Notes under the pieces: generated by a model | What the model saw: the letters and a program-made list of their open reading frames with translations, nothing else | Told to the model about the DNA's origin: nothing | Databases searched by the model: none | Made by a program: the position numbers and the translations under genes | In this document: piece after piece, positions 48,120-62,250 of the stretch | How the letters are laid out: every line of letters begins with the position of its first letter | Numbering within the stretch: the stretch's first letter is position 1 | NCBI RefSeq assembly: GCF_047663525.1 | Contig: NC_092606.1 | Span: 4,400,501-4,464,500 of the forward strand | Reading direction: 5' to 3' | DNA length: 64,000 nucleotides | Source of the DNA: Anas platyrhynchos | Lineage: Eukaryota > Chordata > Aves > Anseriformes > Anatidae

Positions 48120-50890
48120 ATCATCTTTCAAATTACTTTAAAGCTTATTTCATCTTTTGATGAAGGCTAAAATGAAAACAAAAGGAACTTTTCTCCAGAA
48201 AAGCATGTGATTTTGCCCAGACTCTGGAAGGCTCTTCTGAAAATAGCTGAGTCTCAAAAACTAATTCATACCTTCCCATTCTGTAAAGGCAGGATTTAAT
48301 GCAATTGAATTTTTCCCTTTTATTAAATCTTAATTATTACCCAAAGGAATACCCTAGTATACAAGAAGATTTTTTTTCTTTATTTAATCTATGGGTTTGG
48401 TCCAGCTTCTAAGTGGAAGCGTAGTAGTCCAATCTGTTAATATATAAATCTGACAGATCAGCCTCAGTCAGGCTGATTATTATAAAACCAAAAGAACCGA
48501 CCACACTACACGGGCAAAACTATAACAAATTTTCAAAGCGAACCAACCTAAAAATACAAGTTGTTGGAAAACAAGAAATAAATCATTTGCTATTCTGAGA
48601 AAGTGATAATGTTTGAAAATGAAAACCTGAGAACACCAAACAAATTAAGCAAAATCTATGCTTATATTTAAATATGCCCAAGACAAGTGAACACTGTTCC
48701 AAAAGAACTGCAGTACAAACTATCACATCCCACTCCTTTCTGGAAAGAAATATGCTGCAGTAAGAACCTGTGTCACACAATTCATTTAAAAATTGATTTT
48801 AATTTTAGCACTAACAAAACATCTGAATGACAGCCCTAGTTGTCACTTAATAATTTCAGCTGAGGTACCCCTAAATTCTCTTGCAAGTATGTTTGGTCCC
48901 GTGGAGGAGCCATACACAGGAAAGTCAGGATCTGCACTTCTTCAGTTCTGTTCTGTGCAGAAAGGCAGAGCAGGAGTTTCACAGTTAGGGTTTTCTGTGG
49001 GGTCACTGCCAATGGGGTCACCAGCATGCAGCTTACCAGCAAAAGCCACTGCACTGAAAAATGCTTTCCAGTGTTTAGAGTGCTGCTTAACAACAACTCC
49101 TAAAAAAATGCAAAGTGATCTCATAACTTCCTGAATTACACCCAAATAATATGAGTAATGAACTATAGCAGATGTAGCTCTTGAAGACAAGACAGCATTA
49201 AGCGCCAGAATGAGCTAATGATGTCTCACTTTACTCAAGGAATTCAAACAGCTTCCCCTCCACAGTCCCATCGTTTCGTTGGTTTACAACAGATAAAGCA
49301 ATTGATAATCAGACATCGAATAAATTTCTATCCGGTGAATTCACTTAAAATGCATCAGGGTTTACCATCAATTAACATCACAGCTGAGTACTTGCAATTA
49401 CTGGGGATGGAGAGTAAAATTTTAAAAAATCACCCTGGCTTCAACAGAGACGGAATTTAACTAAAATAATATAACATGAAATTACATCTCCTGGGCGATG
49501 TAGTTACCAAACAAACTCTTCTTCTACAAAAATAAGTGTAGAACATTTTGGGCAACAGCCACAAGAAGTTCACTTACAACAGATAACACGCGATGCAAGA
49601 AGGAGTGCTGAAATCCAGCCTCCTAAAACCAAAGTTCATCTGCTAACGGGAGGAACGCTTTAATGGCAGCAAGGAGCTCCCAGCCGAGCTTCTCAGGGGA
49701 CAGGTCATCATGAGGCTAGGCAAAGAGCTCAAATGCTACATGTTCGAGTCATTTTGCAGGACAGAAAGCTCAGAAAGTCATCACAGGCCTTTTAATGCCT
49801 TCGTTACTGGAGTGGCAGCAAGGAAGAGATTCAATAAATAGTGAGTGTTTTTACAAGATGGAAAGGTAGGGCTACAAGCATGGCAATAAAGGAGAGGACG
49901 TTTAATCATGAAAAGACCGGAACCCAAATAAAACAAAGACTCACAATAACTGGGCTAAGTTTGGCAAATATGAGGCTGTGGAGACATCGTATCCACATTT
50001 TCAGACATTATTGTGCTGACCACTTCTGGTTCATCATAGCACATTAATGTAGTGGTTTAACACATTCTTCCACCATGTTAATTATACTGAGCCCACTGGA
50101 TGTACTTAAGCTAGCCAGACCTTAATGGACACAGAGCCTTGCTGCACCTCTAATTACTCATCTTCATCACTTCTGCCAGTACATGCATTATCTGAAACCG
50201 TATCTTGCTTTCTTTCTTCCTCTTTTTTTTTAAAGCAATAATCTAAAACTTAAAACCATTAAGTCGGCACTCTGAATTATTGGTTTTCAAAATCCCAGAG
50301 TTCAATGGAAGACCAGGAAGGGCACAGATGATAGAAGCAATTTATAATGCTATGGTTCTAAAATTTCTAAATCAGTTAGAGAAGGCAGCACTCCAGTATT
50401 CAAACAATGCAAAAAAAAAACAAAAGATAAGTAACTATACAACAGTAATAATCATTCAAGTCCGTAAGGTAAAAGCTCTTACCAATATCAGCTGCATATT
50501 AGGAAGCTGAACATGTCAAAGGATTACAGGAAGTCATGCTGCAGAAGACTGTCACTATGAGAAGAAACAGCTCCACTACTGGAATAGACCTTGATATTGA
50601 TAGCTCAACCCAAGATTTCTTTTGCTCAGTCACTCCCATTGTTTTTAAAGAAGCTATTCACTTTCGAACATAAACCTACATTTTCTAAATTAGGATGAAT
50701 AAAATATTTAGGCAATATGATTATGTCAATACTGAATAGCAGAAATAAAACCCCATTTCATTGTAATACTGCGTACGAGTTACAAACAATACAGTTATTG
50801 TATAAATAAAGTGACTGATATCTTTGGACACAGTTCAGTGTAAACACTGATTGTATAGAAAATAATGAAAATTAGTGAATTCATTCCTAC

Positions 50891-50920
50891 CTTATTGTTT
50901 CTTCTATCAGCCGATCTGAG
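50891..50920 (-). CDS. GOSR1: GOSR1 30-nt microexon
   Basis: On the minus strand the acceptor TTTTTGGCTTTCAG ends at 50921. Thirty bases follow, reading C + SDRLIEETI + AG, then a GTAGGA donor at 50890. The peptide matches the human block HLRN-SDRLIEETIS-IAMATK exactly at this place, at the N-terminal edge of the SNARE motif. The closing AG joins C at 42330 to give Ser. The opening C should complete an Asn codon from an exon not in view. Because the length is divisible by three, skipping would keep the frame. Splice sites, phase and homology all agree despite the small size. Confidence 0.92.
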
Positions 50921-53900
50921 CTGAAAGCCAAAAAGAAAAAAAAAAGTTAAAAAAAGGAATGAGCACAAAAGTATTTTTGACCATTACATCAATGATCTCC
51001 ATGACACAATCCTTAACAAATTTGCCCTTAGAGTATTTCAAGACTCTGTCACTTTTCCCTACAACACAGATGTGGTGGATATATGCAGTCAGAGTCTCTG
51101 GAGAAGATGCACAGTGTCCCCTACCGCAGCACCGACTGTATGCAAGAGCAGATGCTCAGGAGAACACAAACTACCCTGCAGACAGAAAGGTGGAATGAGT
51201 TCCTTAATTCATGGTTGATTAATGTTAACTGAGCCCAACACGTTCAAGATACCCAGGACAGTTTGGAAAGGAGTATTAGAGAAGGAAGTACCTCCTATTT
51301 TTGGTCTCTAATCCCAGTTGTTCCTTCCCACCCCCTCAAAAGAAGTAATTACAAATAAAAGCTGAAGCTTGGTTCCAGGTAATAACATCTCAAAGCACGG
51401 CCTCAGAGCTGGTTTACCAAGTATCGTTTCAGGGTGGTTAGCAAGACATGCTTTTCCTATAGTAATACCAGCTGGATGAGAACTAAGTGATGCTTACAGG
51501 AAACAGAATCCACATCGTGTGTAAGAGAAAGACCTCGCTTACACGTGCCCCTTCCCACTGCTGCCACACACTGATGGTCTGTGCAGCACCACTGGGAAAA
51601 AGAGCTGAAATACAGCACTGCAGAGACCCCACCATTAAAAACAGGCGTGCAAGATTAAGATGATGAACAGGATCCTCAGAAGACGAGCAATTTTTCTGTA
51701 CTTGCTACTCTTCGCAGCTTAAGGGGCAATCAACCTGAGGGAAGCAAGTTTGATATAGTACTGCATATTGCTTCCAGTAATAAAATGGGAATTATTGCTG
51801 CCAAAACAAGGTTAAGGGGGCACGACAAAGGGCACAACCATCCTCCTCCTCCATCCTCTGTGTCCCAAGAGCTTTGCCAGCTTGTGCAGAGGAGGTCTCA
51901 GGAGCAGCAGCACAACCTGCAAGCTTCCATCATGCTCAGCAGCCTGGAGACCCGCGGCGGAGCAGCAAGCTGTGCAGGGGGTGTGTGGAACCTGCTCGGG
52001 GGAGAGATGCTGATGGAACATCCCTGTTTGTCTGCGGAAGGAGTGACAGCTCCCAAGTTGCTATTTCTGAATAGTCCACGGCTTGAAATTTGGAGACAGC
52101 ACACAGCGCTAAAAATATTTTGCCCAAGTTTGAGTTGAGAGGGACTCAACTGGGGCAGCGAACACCAAAAACACAAACTGGAGCACATCGTTCTGCTCCC
52201 AAAACGAAGTCAGGCTCCGAAGAGTCAAATCAGCTGCAAGTTAATCAGTTTAATGAAGTAAAACCGTTTTCACTCACTGTGTGGTGTGTATTGCTACGAG
52301 TACAGAGAAGTGAAACGCCAGAGGCACGCGTACAGAACGAACACAACCAGCTGCAAGTCTCATGGGATCTGATGCTGCCCCCAGGTCAAGCAGAACAGAA
52401 AAGCAACGCCTTAAAGGTTTCTGTAATTGCTCAATCTCAGATGCACAATTAAACTGAGAATGTTATTTCTGTACACACATACCATCTCTTAACAAACTGG
52501 TGTATTATGTGGCCAGTGCACAATAAGCTACAAAGCCACCCAAACACAGGCTGAAAAGCAAGAATGTTGCACAAGAACGCACCATTTTTTATTTTTTTTT
52601 AAAAAAACATGTTAATAACAAAAGGAGTTATCATGCGTGTAGCCAAAAATAAAGTGCACATTCAAATTCTGTGGAACAAAACTTTGCAGCAGCAAGTTTG
52701 TCCATTGAATTGATGAAATTACCACACTTTCATGTTGATGAACTGAAGGCGACAGGGAAGCTGAACACAATCACAGACCTTACGTGAACCTGGATGTTCT
52801 CCAAGGGTTTCAGAGCACAAAAATTAGGCCGTTCAGTTTTCAGGAGAGACACTGCTCTTTATCTTAAATAAAGCAGCAGTTAGGCAGTCTTATTACTTAA
52901 TCAAAGAAGTAAATCCAAAAAGTATTTAAAAGCTTCAGATTCAATCATAATACATTATTTTGCTTATACCTATGATACACATGCATAAAAATAAAATAAA
53001 GACTTAAATGTGGCCATCTGTAAGATGACGACAGGTAGCAGTTAATAAGATGTACAAACATCTTATACCAACAAACATCTCAATACCAACAAACAGATTA
53101 GATGTGAATGCCAACACAAGACATTTAACTGGTACTTGAGTCACAATATTGATGACTCTCCACTTACGTGGCAGTCACACCAACCACTTAGAAGGATGAG
53201 CACAGCATGTGAATTTTCTTCAGAATGACTGCTACACAGGTAAGAGCAGATTGAACTCACTTACATATTCCACTTAAATAAATAGCTGCTAAGGACAGAG
53301 ATTTACTAAGCACATCTTTCATTATGTTCTTCCTACATCATCTTTTGAAGGTCCTGAGAGTACGCCCCAAAAAAGGCTCTGCTTGCAAGCCTCCAGCAGG
53401 GATACAAACTCCTGCAAAAAATGACAAGGCCACGATCTATGCATTTTCCTGCTCCTCAGCTGCCGAGAGATTAAGAGGTTATTTTGCTCATTGAAATTTT
53501 GGTAAAGACAGCATGAGCAGGAACAACATTTTTGCGTAAAAATCTGTGCATCACCATCCTTTAGACTTTTGTTAAACTTAGTGCTTCTGCTTAAACTCAG
53601 CTTTTTCAGGAAGTCAGATGTTCTTCTACAGGCAGTAACGTGCACTCACACAGCATCGCAGTCTTACAAATCTCTTGGCAAGTGCTCACTTACGGCGATA
53701 TCCAGAGAGCAGCAGGCACTTGATTCAACACTTACAGAAAACAACAGCAGGTTTCAGGAAGACCAGGAGCCATGGAGACCATACGGCACCAAAGCAGCAC
53801 CCAGGTGAGATGAGTACAGAGGAAGTTTGTGGCTCTCTACATACTAATGTCCCATTGCACACAAACAGTTGTTATAAATAACGTTCCTGTGGACATTACC

Positions 53901-56900
53901 TTATGAACCTCCAAGCCAGCAAGCAGTTGTTCTGGGCAATATTAATGTGAGCTGCCACATGTTTCAATAAGCTATGTGTTTTCACCAGTTGAGGCAGATG
54001 GCACTTGGACAAAGTCATTTAAAGATACTGTATGAAGGGAATGCTCGAGGATGCTGAGGTAATCACCTGCTACAACCAATGGCACAGATCCAACAGCAGC
54101 CACCACACATATGGAATAACCAGGCCTCGGTGCAACGGTTATCTTCAGAGAAGATCATGCAGTTCATCATTTAAGTATGCAGACAGTTAAATTAATCCAG
54201 AGGAAAAATTAAGTAAAACATGCTTGTAGGATAGACAAATGTGTCCATTACACTGAGCTTTTGAAAATAAAGAAAGCATTTCATTTCCTTTTTTTTCTTA
54301 CCCCCACTGCAGTAGTTACATTTGAATAATTCAGATGATTACTTCGCTGAGGACCGGGCTTCTCCCACACCCACAGATCTTACAGCTGACTTCCTAGTGG
54401 ACACCTAGTACGCGAACTTGTCAGGGAAATAAAATACAGCTCTACGGCTCCTCGCACACCACTCATTGCACAATGCACTTCAATCCTTTCAGATAAAATT
54501 AAGGGCAATGAATTTCAGGACCAACATTATAGAAAAAAGAATCTCACTGCAAGATTAATCAATAGCCTTAGCTCGCTCAAACTGCTTGCACTAAATCTTT
54601 TTTATTTTCACAGTCCTGGATCAGCAGGCAGCGTGGAGCTTTAAGGAATGCAAATATCACAGAACGTACTTGATACTCTAACACAAATACACAGCCTATG
54701 ATGAAGCAGATCGGACTTGTACAGTCGGTTATTTCCACCATTACCATTCCTATCTCACAAGTGAAGCACTGGGCACACACACACAAAGAACAGCTCCAAC
54801 TCATGTTTTTGCTTGCCATTAAGATTCTGCATCACTGAACACATTCAAAAGATCATTAAGCTCTTTACAATTTTAGAATATATTTTTTCCTGTGATAATG
54901 AACAAGATATTCCAGATTTGATAAGCTTTATATCAAGCTTGCTTCACTTTTGTGTCCAAGACTGTAAATTCTGCTGGATCTGCTTAGCTCGTTCGGACAG
55001 CCTCCCACAGCTGCTAATGAAGACAAAAATTGTTGCAGAAGCCTACTCATTGTCTGGCATCCAACACAAGAGCATGATGAGACAAAAAACCTTAAGATAT
55101 GCAACACCCAAAGAGAGAACAATTTATAGTAGAGGACCATGTAAACACCACAAAATTCACTGCCATGTTTTTAGTAAAGAGCAGAGGAAGCACCTGTCAG
55201 GAGCACAAAGAGTACAACAGCAGAGAGGAAGAACACGTCTGCCTACAAAGCAGGCATCTTACATTTCTAGAACGAGAAGAGCAGACTGGCCAAGAAATGA
55301 AGACCTGATGTAAACTGGGTATTGTTTGGGATGAACAGCTGGTGTACAAAAACCCTTCTGAAAGCAGCGAGAGAAAAGTTCAAGTACCTACACAAGCTGC
55401 CATCTCCTGCGGGTTCCCTTTGTACGTTAATTAGGGCACAGATCTGGATGCTACAGAGATGTGATGTTTTCAAACTATCTGTTGCAGGAGCCAAATGAAA
55501 TATGAGTCTACAACAATCAAACAAAAACCAGCACAAGCCTGAGTCAATGTATAGATTTGCCCCAAAGGAACAAATTGTTAACAGCATCACACTTGCAAGC
55601 TTTAAGCACATAAGCAAGCTTATTTCTGCAGATCATTGTACTGGGCAGCATGATGCTCAGCAGTCACTTTCAAGAAGAAACAGGAGTAGCTGCAAGATTG
55701 GAAAAGAAAAAAAGCACAATAGCACATCACTACATTGCTTTTAATCAATACAAGCAATTTGTTAGATCTACAACAAAAGGCACTGCAACATAATCCATTG
55801 CTCTAGGCAGAAGTTAACCAACATAATTCGGTGTTGAATTTCCTTCCAGATGCCTCACATACACCTTGTACATGAGCAAACAACGTGCAAGAGGTTAGAA
55901 GCAGGCTTTTCACAGGACAAAGGATTTCCAGGAAAATAAACTAGGGGCTGATAAAAAAAAAAATCATTAAAGCTGGACTCCTAGCTACACCACCGAGTAA
56001 ATACCTCAACAGCTCATCAATTACAGCAAGAAGAGCCTTTTGAATTGGAACTTAAGTCAACACACACCTTCTCTGCAGCTAACACCTGCAATCATGTCTA
56101 CGCATGGACCGCAGCTAATAAGAAGATTATTTCCACCCTTCTGGGGTGGAGTTGCTTGAACCCAGGGATCCAGCTTCACTCACACACAGGTTGTTTCTCC
56201 TGGATATCCAAATGGTCTGCATCTCCACTGAGCTCCGTGGACTTGTCTGTGAACTATCAACAGAGCAAATAAATGTTTCTGCAAAAAGAGGAGTTAGCCA
56301 AGAAAGCTCTTTGGCACACAAGAGAGACTCCTGGGGAGAGTGCCTGATGTCTGAGCTTCCCAGGAGGGTGAGTAACAGCAATACTTCTTCCTTTAAAGCA
56401 AATCTATAAGGAAGTAAGAGGCTTCTCGATAATCTGCAGTGTACAGTTCACCCAAAGCTAAAATCCCAAGATGACAACAGCTCCCAGCAGCTCAAGGAGG
56501 CGCAGCAGCTGGTTGCCTATCAGCAAGCACAAAGCCAATGCCAGCACGGCACCAGCAGCCACGGAACGAAGTTTCTAGAGGCTCTCTGTTCAGGGTTGTG
56601 AAAGTTCCTGGACAGACTGACCCTGCCGTGTAATTGTTCCATATTACCCACAGGAACAAAGTTAAATGAACAGAGAGGGGCAGGCCTTACTGTAAGTCAT
56701 TATCAGTAACCACAACTGGCAGAACGGTTCCAGTAACTTACTAATGGACTCTATCGGCATTTCCTCACATCCTACATGCTGCATGCAGAACTAGCATCCA
56801 GCAGCACTGCTGCTTGAGTTATTTCCTCTGGTTTAAAGGATATAATTTAGATTATACCTTCAAGCAAGGGGAAAAATCTCAAAACCCAGCAACACCTGTG

Positions 56901-59900
56901 AGCGCACATGAAGAGTTTTCCATGCACAACAGTGATCTGACAGAAGAAAAGATGATCTCCACTGAGATAACCTGTCAGTACTGGTTTGCTGTGCACACAC
57001 AGAAGAGGTAGATGCACAAATTACAAGAAACACAAGCTGCTTATAATCTGTACCGTAACAAAAAAAAGGTTCCACCACTTTTTTAGCTCAGTCTTTTTTG
57101 CCTCAAGCTAGACAAAGCCAGAAAAATACTCACACGTTCCTAAGTAAGGGAGAAAAGAGAACACAAAGGAGAACGCCTTCCAGAAGAGCCCCACCATACA
57201 AACCTTTGCATTTAGTATCTTAATGTCTTTCTAATTTCAAGTGAAGGCGGCACAGAAATGAAGAGAGTTATCCATGAGATGACAACCCAGTTTTATTTTA
57301 GTACGAAGCCCTAAAATACACGTTGGTTTTCTGCTTCCTAACTCTGCATTCCACCTGCTGTGGCTTTGACTTTTTTTTTTGGTAGGTGGAGAAAGCTGTA
57401 AGGCTTTCATCTAGGGCTCGGCCAAAGTACCTACTGTTAGAAGTACCTACCTGCTCGTTATAATTGGGAAAATGATTCTCAGAATTGTATAGTTAACAAC
57501 ATACTGAACATCTGTCATTTAGAATTTCAAGTGCATGCTACACTTAAACAATCTGAGGTCCAAATTTAAGATGCAATTCATTAATCTATCAACAGTTTTC
57601 TTCCAACCCAATTTCACTGCTTGCCTTTTATTTAAGACTGAACAAGATGCCTTCTTTCAGGAGTGAGGATACTCAGTACAAACAAGTCTCTCAAGCGACA
57701 CCAAAGCACGCTGCATCCTTCACTTGACAGCAAAACATGCACCTTGAAAGGTTCTAAGCAATACTGTCTTACTGGGGTAAAATAGGCAAACTTTGATGGT
57801 TTTTTATCTAATTCTGCTCACCAGTATCGATTTCAGAGAAAGTATCCTCAGAAGTTGGGAGCTGATGCTTCTTATCAAGCCGCTAGTAAATCAACACGCT
57901 GGGACCTCTGTGTGTCCTGCCAAACAGCAGCTGAGAATGAGGAGAACCTCATTCTGAGGCATTACTACAGAGGTTCAAATTCAATAAAATCAAGAGAGAC
58001 ATTTATACAGTAGTATTATAACTTCCAGGTTCCACTTCAATAATCCTAATGATCAAAGCACAGCCAGCTCTGTTAAGGATCGACCTCTAATAACTCACAC
58101 AAGAGGTGTACGCCTCAGGAATATTTCCACATATCCAAACCAACATTTCTTCTAGCCTAGAGTGAGCATTCCTAAGGAGGAGTGAAGACCGTAATCACAA
58201 TGGCAGAAAAAGATGTCCATGTGGGTGCCACCAGTTTTTCCTGAAGATGCTTGTTTCATAAAACATTTCTGCAAGGAATTTCTGCATTACGAATGCTTTC
58301 TGCAACAACAGAAGTATCTGGCACATACTTGTCTCAATTTTAAAATGTTTTTTCTACTCATAACTGGAGATTTTAACATGTTCTTTAGCTAGAAAATTAT
58401 TTATACTATACGCATTACTGTTGTGACTATATGTGAAAAAACATACAGCACTGACTGAGAATAACTAGAGCACTGTAATCATTGGTGGCAGCTCCTCTGA
58501 AATATGAACTGATTTAATCATCTTAAATAAGCTACACAAAAGGAACTCTCTCCAACTCCACAATTGTTGATTCTGTTCAAACAAGGCACCTACTTTTCAG
58601 AATCAACCCATGCAAGATGGATTTCAGTACTTGTCAAAGTCCTAATTTCAATACCGACCTTGGGGGGGAAAGCTGCCCTAGTTAAGGAGTGGTGTTTAAA
58701 GGAAAGCTAAAAGCAAATAAAACATGCATCACTGTGCTGTTTATTTCTGAAACAAGCAACTAGCTTCAGAAGCGCACACAGGGCTCTGAAGTTTGAAGTG
58801 TGGTTTTATATCCCTCCCTCTCCCAAATTGAGGGCACGATGTTGTTTCTGACATAAAGCCCAGAACCAAGAACCAGAGCAGAGCTGTAGTCTCCCACTAC
58901 CCTTTGTTCGTGATGCATGCAGGTAATGTTTCCTAAGTGTGTTGTGAGGGTTTGTCCTTTAGTTTCTGCAGACAGCTGTGAAGACCTAGGATAGTTTTCA
59001 GGCTCTTTCCTGGGGTATGTGGAAATTCACGCATAAGCTTTCACATTTTATACAGGTGAAAAACAAAAAATGGGTTTTGAGGCTCTCAGTGCTAACGTCT
59101 GTTTGCATCCTTTGTCACCTGCATAATTCAATTTAACAGCTCACTTAACTCGGTAGTGGAACCGTAAAGGAAGTCCCCAAATTGGGTTTTGTGCATGTGG
59201 TGTTTTCTCCTTATAACAATATCACAACAGCCACAAGTGTCAGGGAATTTATTGATGACAGAATTTATAAAGCAATCTAACTATAAGGAAAGCTTGCAAA
59301 TAAACCTCATGAGACTAATATCATCTTTGTTTTAATGCTTTTTGTTTGTTTGTTTTCTGAAGTCCTAAATATAGCATGGGAAGATGAAAAACACTACATG
59401 CTTTTAGTCTAATGAAGCTCAAACTATTTTTTAAAGGGAAAACCTCTTTTAAATCCCGACGTGCTAGGCTGATTTTCATATTCTTTTATAAAATTATTTA
59501 TAAACAGTAATGACACCCAGGAGAGCATCTTCCTTCATTGCCTGCAGCCTTTGAGCCTCCCCAAATTCTCATTAAACCACTTCAATGACTTGCTCATGCA
59601 GTCATATTACGCTCACACAATAAGCAATAAAGCGTCTTTGTTGCAGGAGACATGTGAACTGCCTCCCTCATTGAGAAATATTTACTATTAAAATGAGAAA
59701 ATAGATAATTTGCGCTCAGTTTGGCTTTGTGGATAAGCATCATGTGAGAGGCATGAGTCCTGCATTCAGTCTGGGGCTGTTACTCAGGAAGGCGATCCAG
59801 CTGCTCATGAAGTGGCCCTGTGTCATCCTACCATAAATTTTCAAGAGACAGAGGTCCTGCCAGCAGGCTGGGAAATAAAACTCATTCAGCCCCATGCAGA

Positions 59901-61991
59901 AACCAGGCTAAGGGAAGGAATCACTGATGCGTAACTACGATTGGGAAAATTGCAGCACTAAGAGACAGCAGAAAGGGAAAACAGGCTGGGATTTTGAAAG
60001 AGGAACACAATAGCAGTTGCTGTGCGCCTTTAAGCTAGCTCTTGTGATACCACGGAAGGTCCTTTGCTCAAATCCCTTCCTTGAAGAGCATTTTATTTGT
60101 GCTGCCTCTCAGATAGCACGTACACCCCTACCCAAGAAGGCAGCATCAATGGATCCACAGCTCCATTTGGGTGAGCCAGGTGGCAGCAGGGTGATTTCCG
60201 CAGTTGCCCCGACTGCCTTGCAGAGGCACCAGCACGTACTTCTACAGCAATTTATTTCCCAGCTTTCCTTATTCCAGAAACAAAGAAAAGGCAGCAGTGC
60301 TACTTAATTGCATTCGGGAAAAGGGTGACACAGCTCTGCTAGAGCTCTGGCAGTTAACCACCAGCAGAGAAACATTTTAACCTAGATTCCTCCCTCTCCT
60401 CTCCCATTGTACCTTCCAGTTGGGTGGACAGAGAGCTGCAGCTTTCATCTACTACCGCACAGCAAGCATGCAGCCAAATCGCACCTTTTTCAGGGCTTCC
60501 TGGCAAACAGTCCAAGCCGAGCTCATAGTATGGATTGTCCTTTGGTAGCAGATCTATTTTGTTCCTTTCATAGCTGCTACGAAGCGAGGAGAGTTATTAA
60601 TTATAAAGCGCTGCTTCAGGTAAAATCTGTATTAAGAGGACGGAGCAACAAGAACACCACATTCTGCTTTGACATGAAGAAAAGATAAGTTTTTCCCGAA
60701 GATGCAAGTCGAGCAATTAAGAAAATCCTTACTGGGCCTGAGCGAAGCGGAGCTCAGCAGTTCTGGGGCTGCAGAGCCGGCAGGCACCCAGCACAGAGGC
60801 TCATGGCGCTCCTCCCTCCCCGCTGCTTCCCCAACCACCTTGGGAAGGAAAAGGGAATTGGCAAAAAAAGGTGTTTTACCCCACAGGCTTTGTCTCCAAG
60901 AGAAGATGAAGGAGATGCAGTGGAAGAACTGTCAGCTGGAGCAGCTGCTGCCCAGGCACCTGTGTGTCCCCCCTGCCACCAGAGGCGAGGCTCCGATGTC
61001 ACAGAAGGGGTGACAACAGCAGCTTCTAACCCAGTGCTGAAGGGCCCCTGAAGCAACCTGAGCAGCAGAAGTACAGTGAATGGAAATCGTGTGCTGGCGT
61101 GAGGAGCAGAGCAGAGTCAAAAAAGAAAAGGAAATTAAGTCAAGGTAGAAAACTGGCAGCTTTTTCCACAGTGTGCTTATAACCAAAACCTTTGTGAGTT
61201 GCCCCAGCAGCTCAGGAAGCTGGCTGCTTTGTGCCAATCAGCACTGAAGTGACTATTTGTGAGTAACATCAGTATTAAGAGAGAAAAATGGTCACAAAGT
61301 CACTCCCTCTATTAAGATCTGGACTGTATTAGGAATAAAGTTTGAAAGCAGTTTCCCGGTGATTATTCTCAACTGAATGCAGCCATCTCTGCACAAACAA
61401 CAACAGGAAATTTGTTATAGTTCTGTGGAAAAATGAAATGCAATGGTAGTAACAGCAATATTCAGTACTTCTGAGTGCTTCACAAACATTAATCTACCCT
61501 AAACATCTCCCTGAGCCAGGTATGTATTATTTAGAGCACCATTACACAACTGCTGCACATTCCCCTATTTCTTCTGCTCACTTCTCTCTTACCTTTTTTC
61601 TTTCCCATGCAGAACTCCCTCTTCGATCTGTTTGCTCTGCTCCCACTCTGCCTCAAAGTTTCTCACCCTTCTACCTGGACACCCCTACCCTCTGTGCTCG
61701 CAGTGCTGCAGGTCCCAGGACTCACACGGCTGCTTTATGTCCTCGGCTGGTCTGAAGGCTGTGCAGGTGGGTGCCCCTCGCCTCATCACACCACTTACAG
61801 GCTCCACACTAAGCTGAAAAATTCCTTACTGGAGAGACTGATGGCCTGCAGAGCAGCACTCACCAGGAACACACGGTCATCTGGCAACTAAAATCAGCTC
61901 ACGGCATCTGCGCCAGCACAGGCACCACCAGCACTTCTCCTGGGAAAGGACAAATGCCTGGATATTGAGAACTGGAGCTGAGCAGCAAAGC

Positions 61992-62031
61992 TACAATGAC
62001 AGAACAAATCCTGCAATGACAGAACAAATCC
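61992..62031. repeat. 20-bp tandem duplication
   Basis: Two head-to-tail copies of TACAATGACAGAACAAATCC-type sequence differ at one base (TA versus TG at the second position). Confidence 0.9.
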
Positions 62032-62226
62032 ACTACAGCAAAAGCTGCTGACCACTAAGTGCTTCGTCCAGTTTTAAAAAGAATTCATCATGGACAATAA
62101 AATCTGCAATTTCTACCAAAATCTCGGAAGCCTCCATCACTTTTTACACCAATTCACCGGCGCCATCACCTGAAATGACACCAATCACAAACAGCACAAG
62201 TACTGACGCGGGGGAAGACATTTCAC

Positions 62227-62250
62227 TCACACACAGACACACACACACAC
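62227..62250. repeat. (CA)n microsatellite
   Basis: CA repeat with one interrupting CAGA unit. Confidence 0.9.

Larger units (their letters stand above)
42331..50890 (-). other. GOSR1: GOSR1 intron (8.6 kb)
   Basis: A long AT-rich intron between the microexon and the SNARE exon. No exon is expected because the two flanking exons are contiguous in the protein, and none was seen. It contains an A-rich tract (44743-44780) and a TA/CA microsatellite (48084-48119). Confidence 0.8.

Noticed and set aside
50640-50670. TTCGAAA-GTGAAT donor-like word on the minus strand, resembling the expected end of the HLRN exon of GOSR1
   Set aside because: It lies downstream of the microexon in gene direction, has no matching coding sequence before it, and so cannot be the preceding exon.
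57420-57500. Good minus-strand donor GTAGGT after GAGCAG
   Set aside because: The sequence before it has stops and no similarity to GOSR1.
61590-61790. Acceptor-like TTTTTTCTTTCCCATGCAG followed by an open plus-strand frame
   Set aside because: The translated frame is low in recognisable features and no partner exon or gene is evident.
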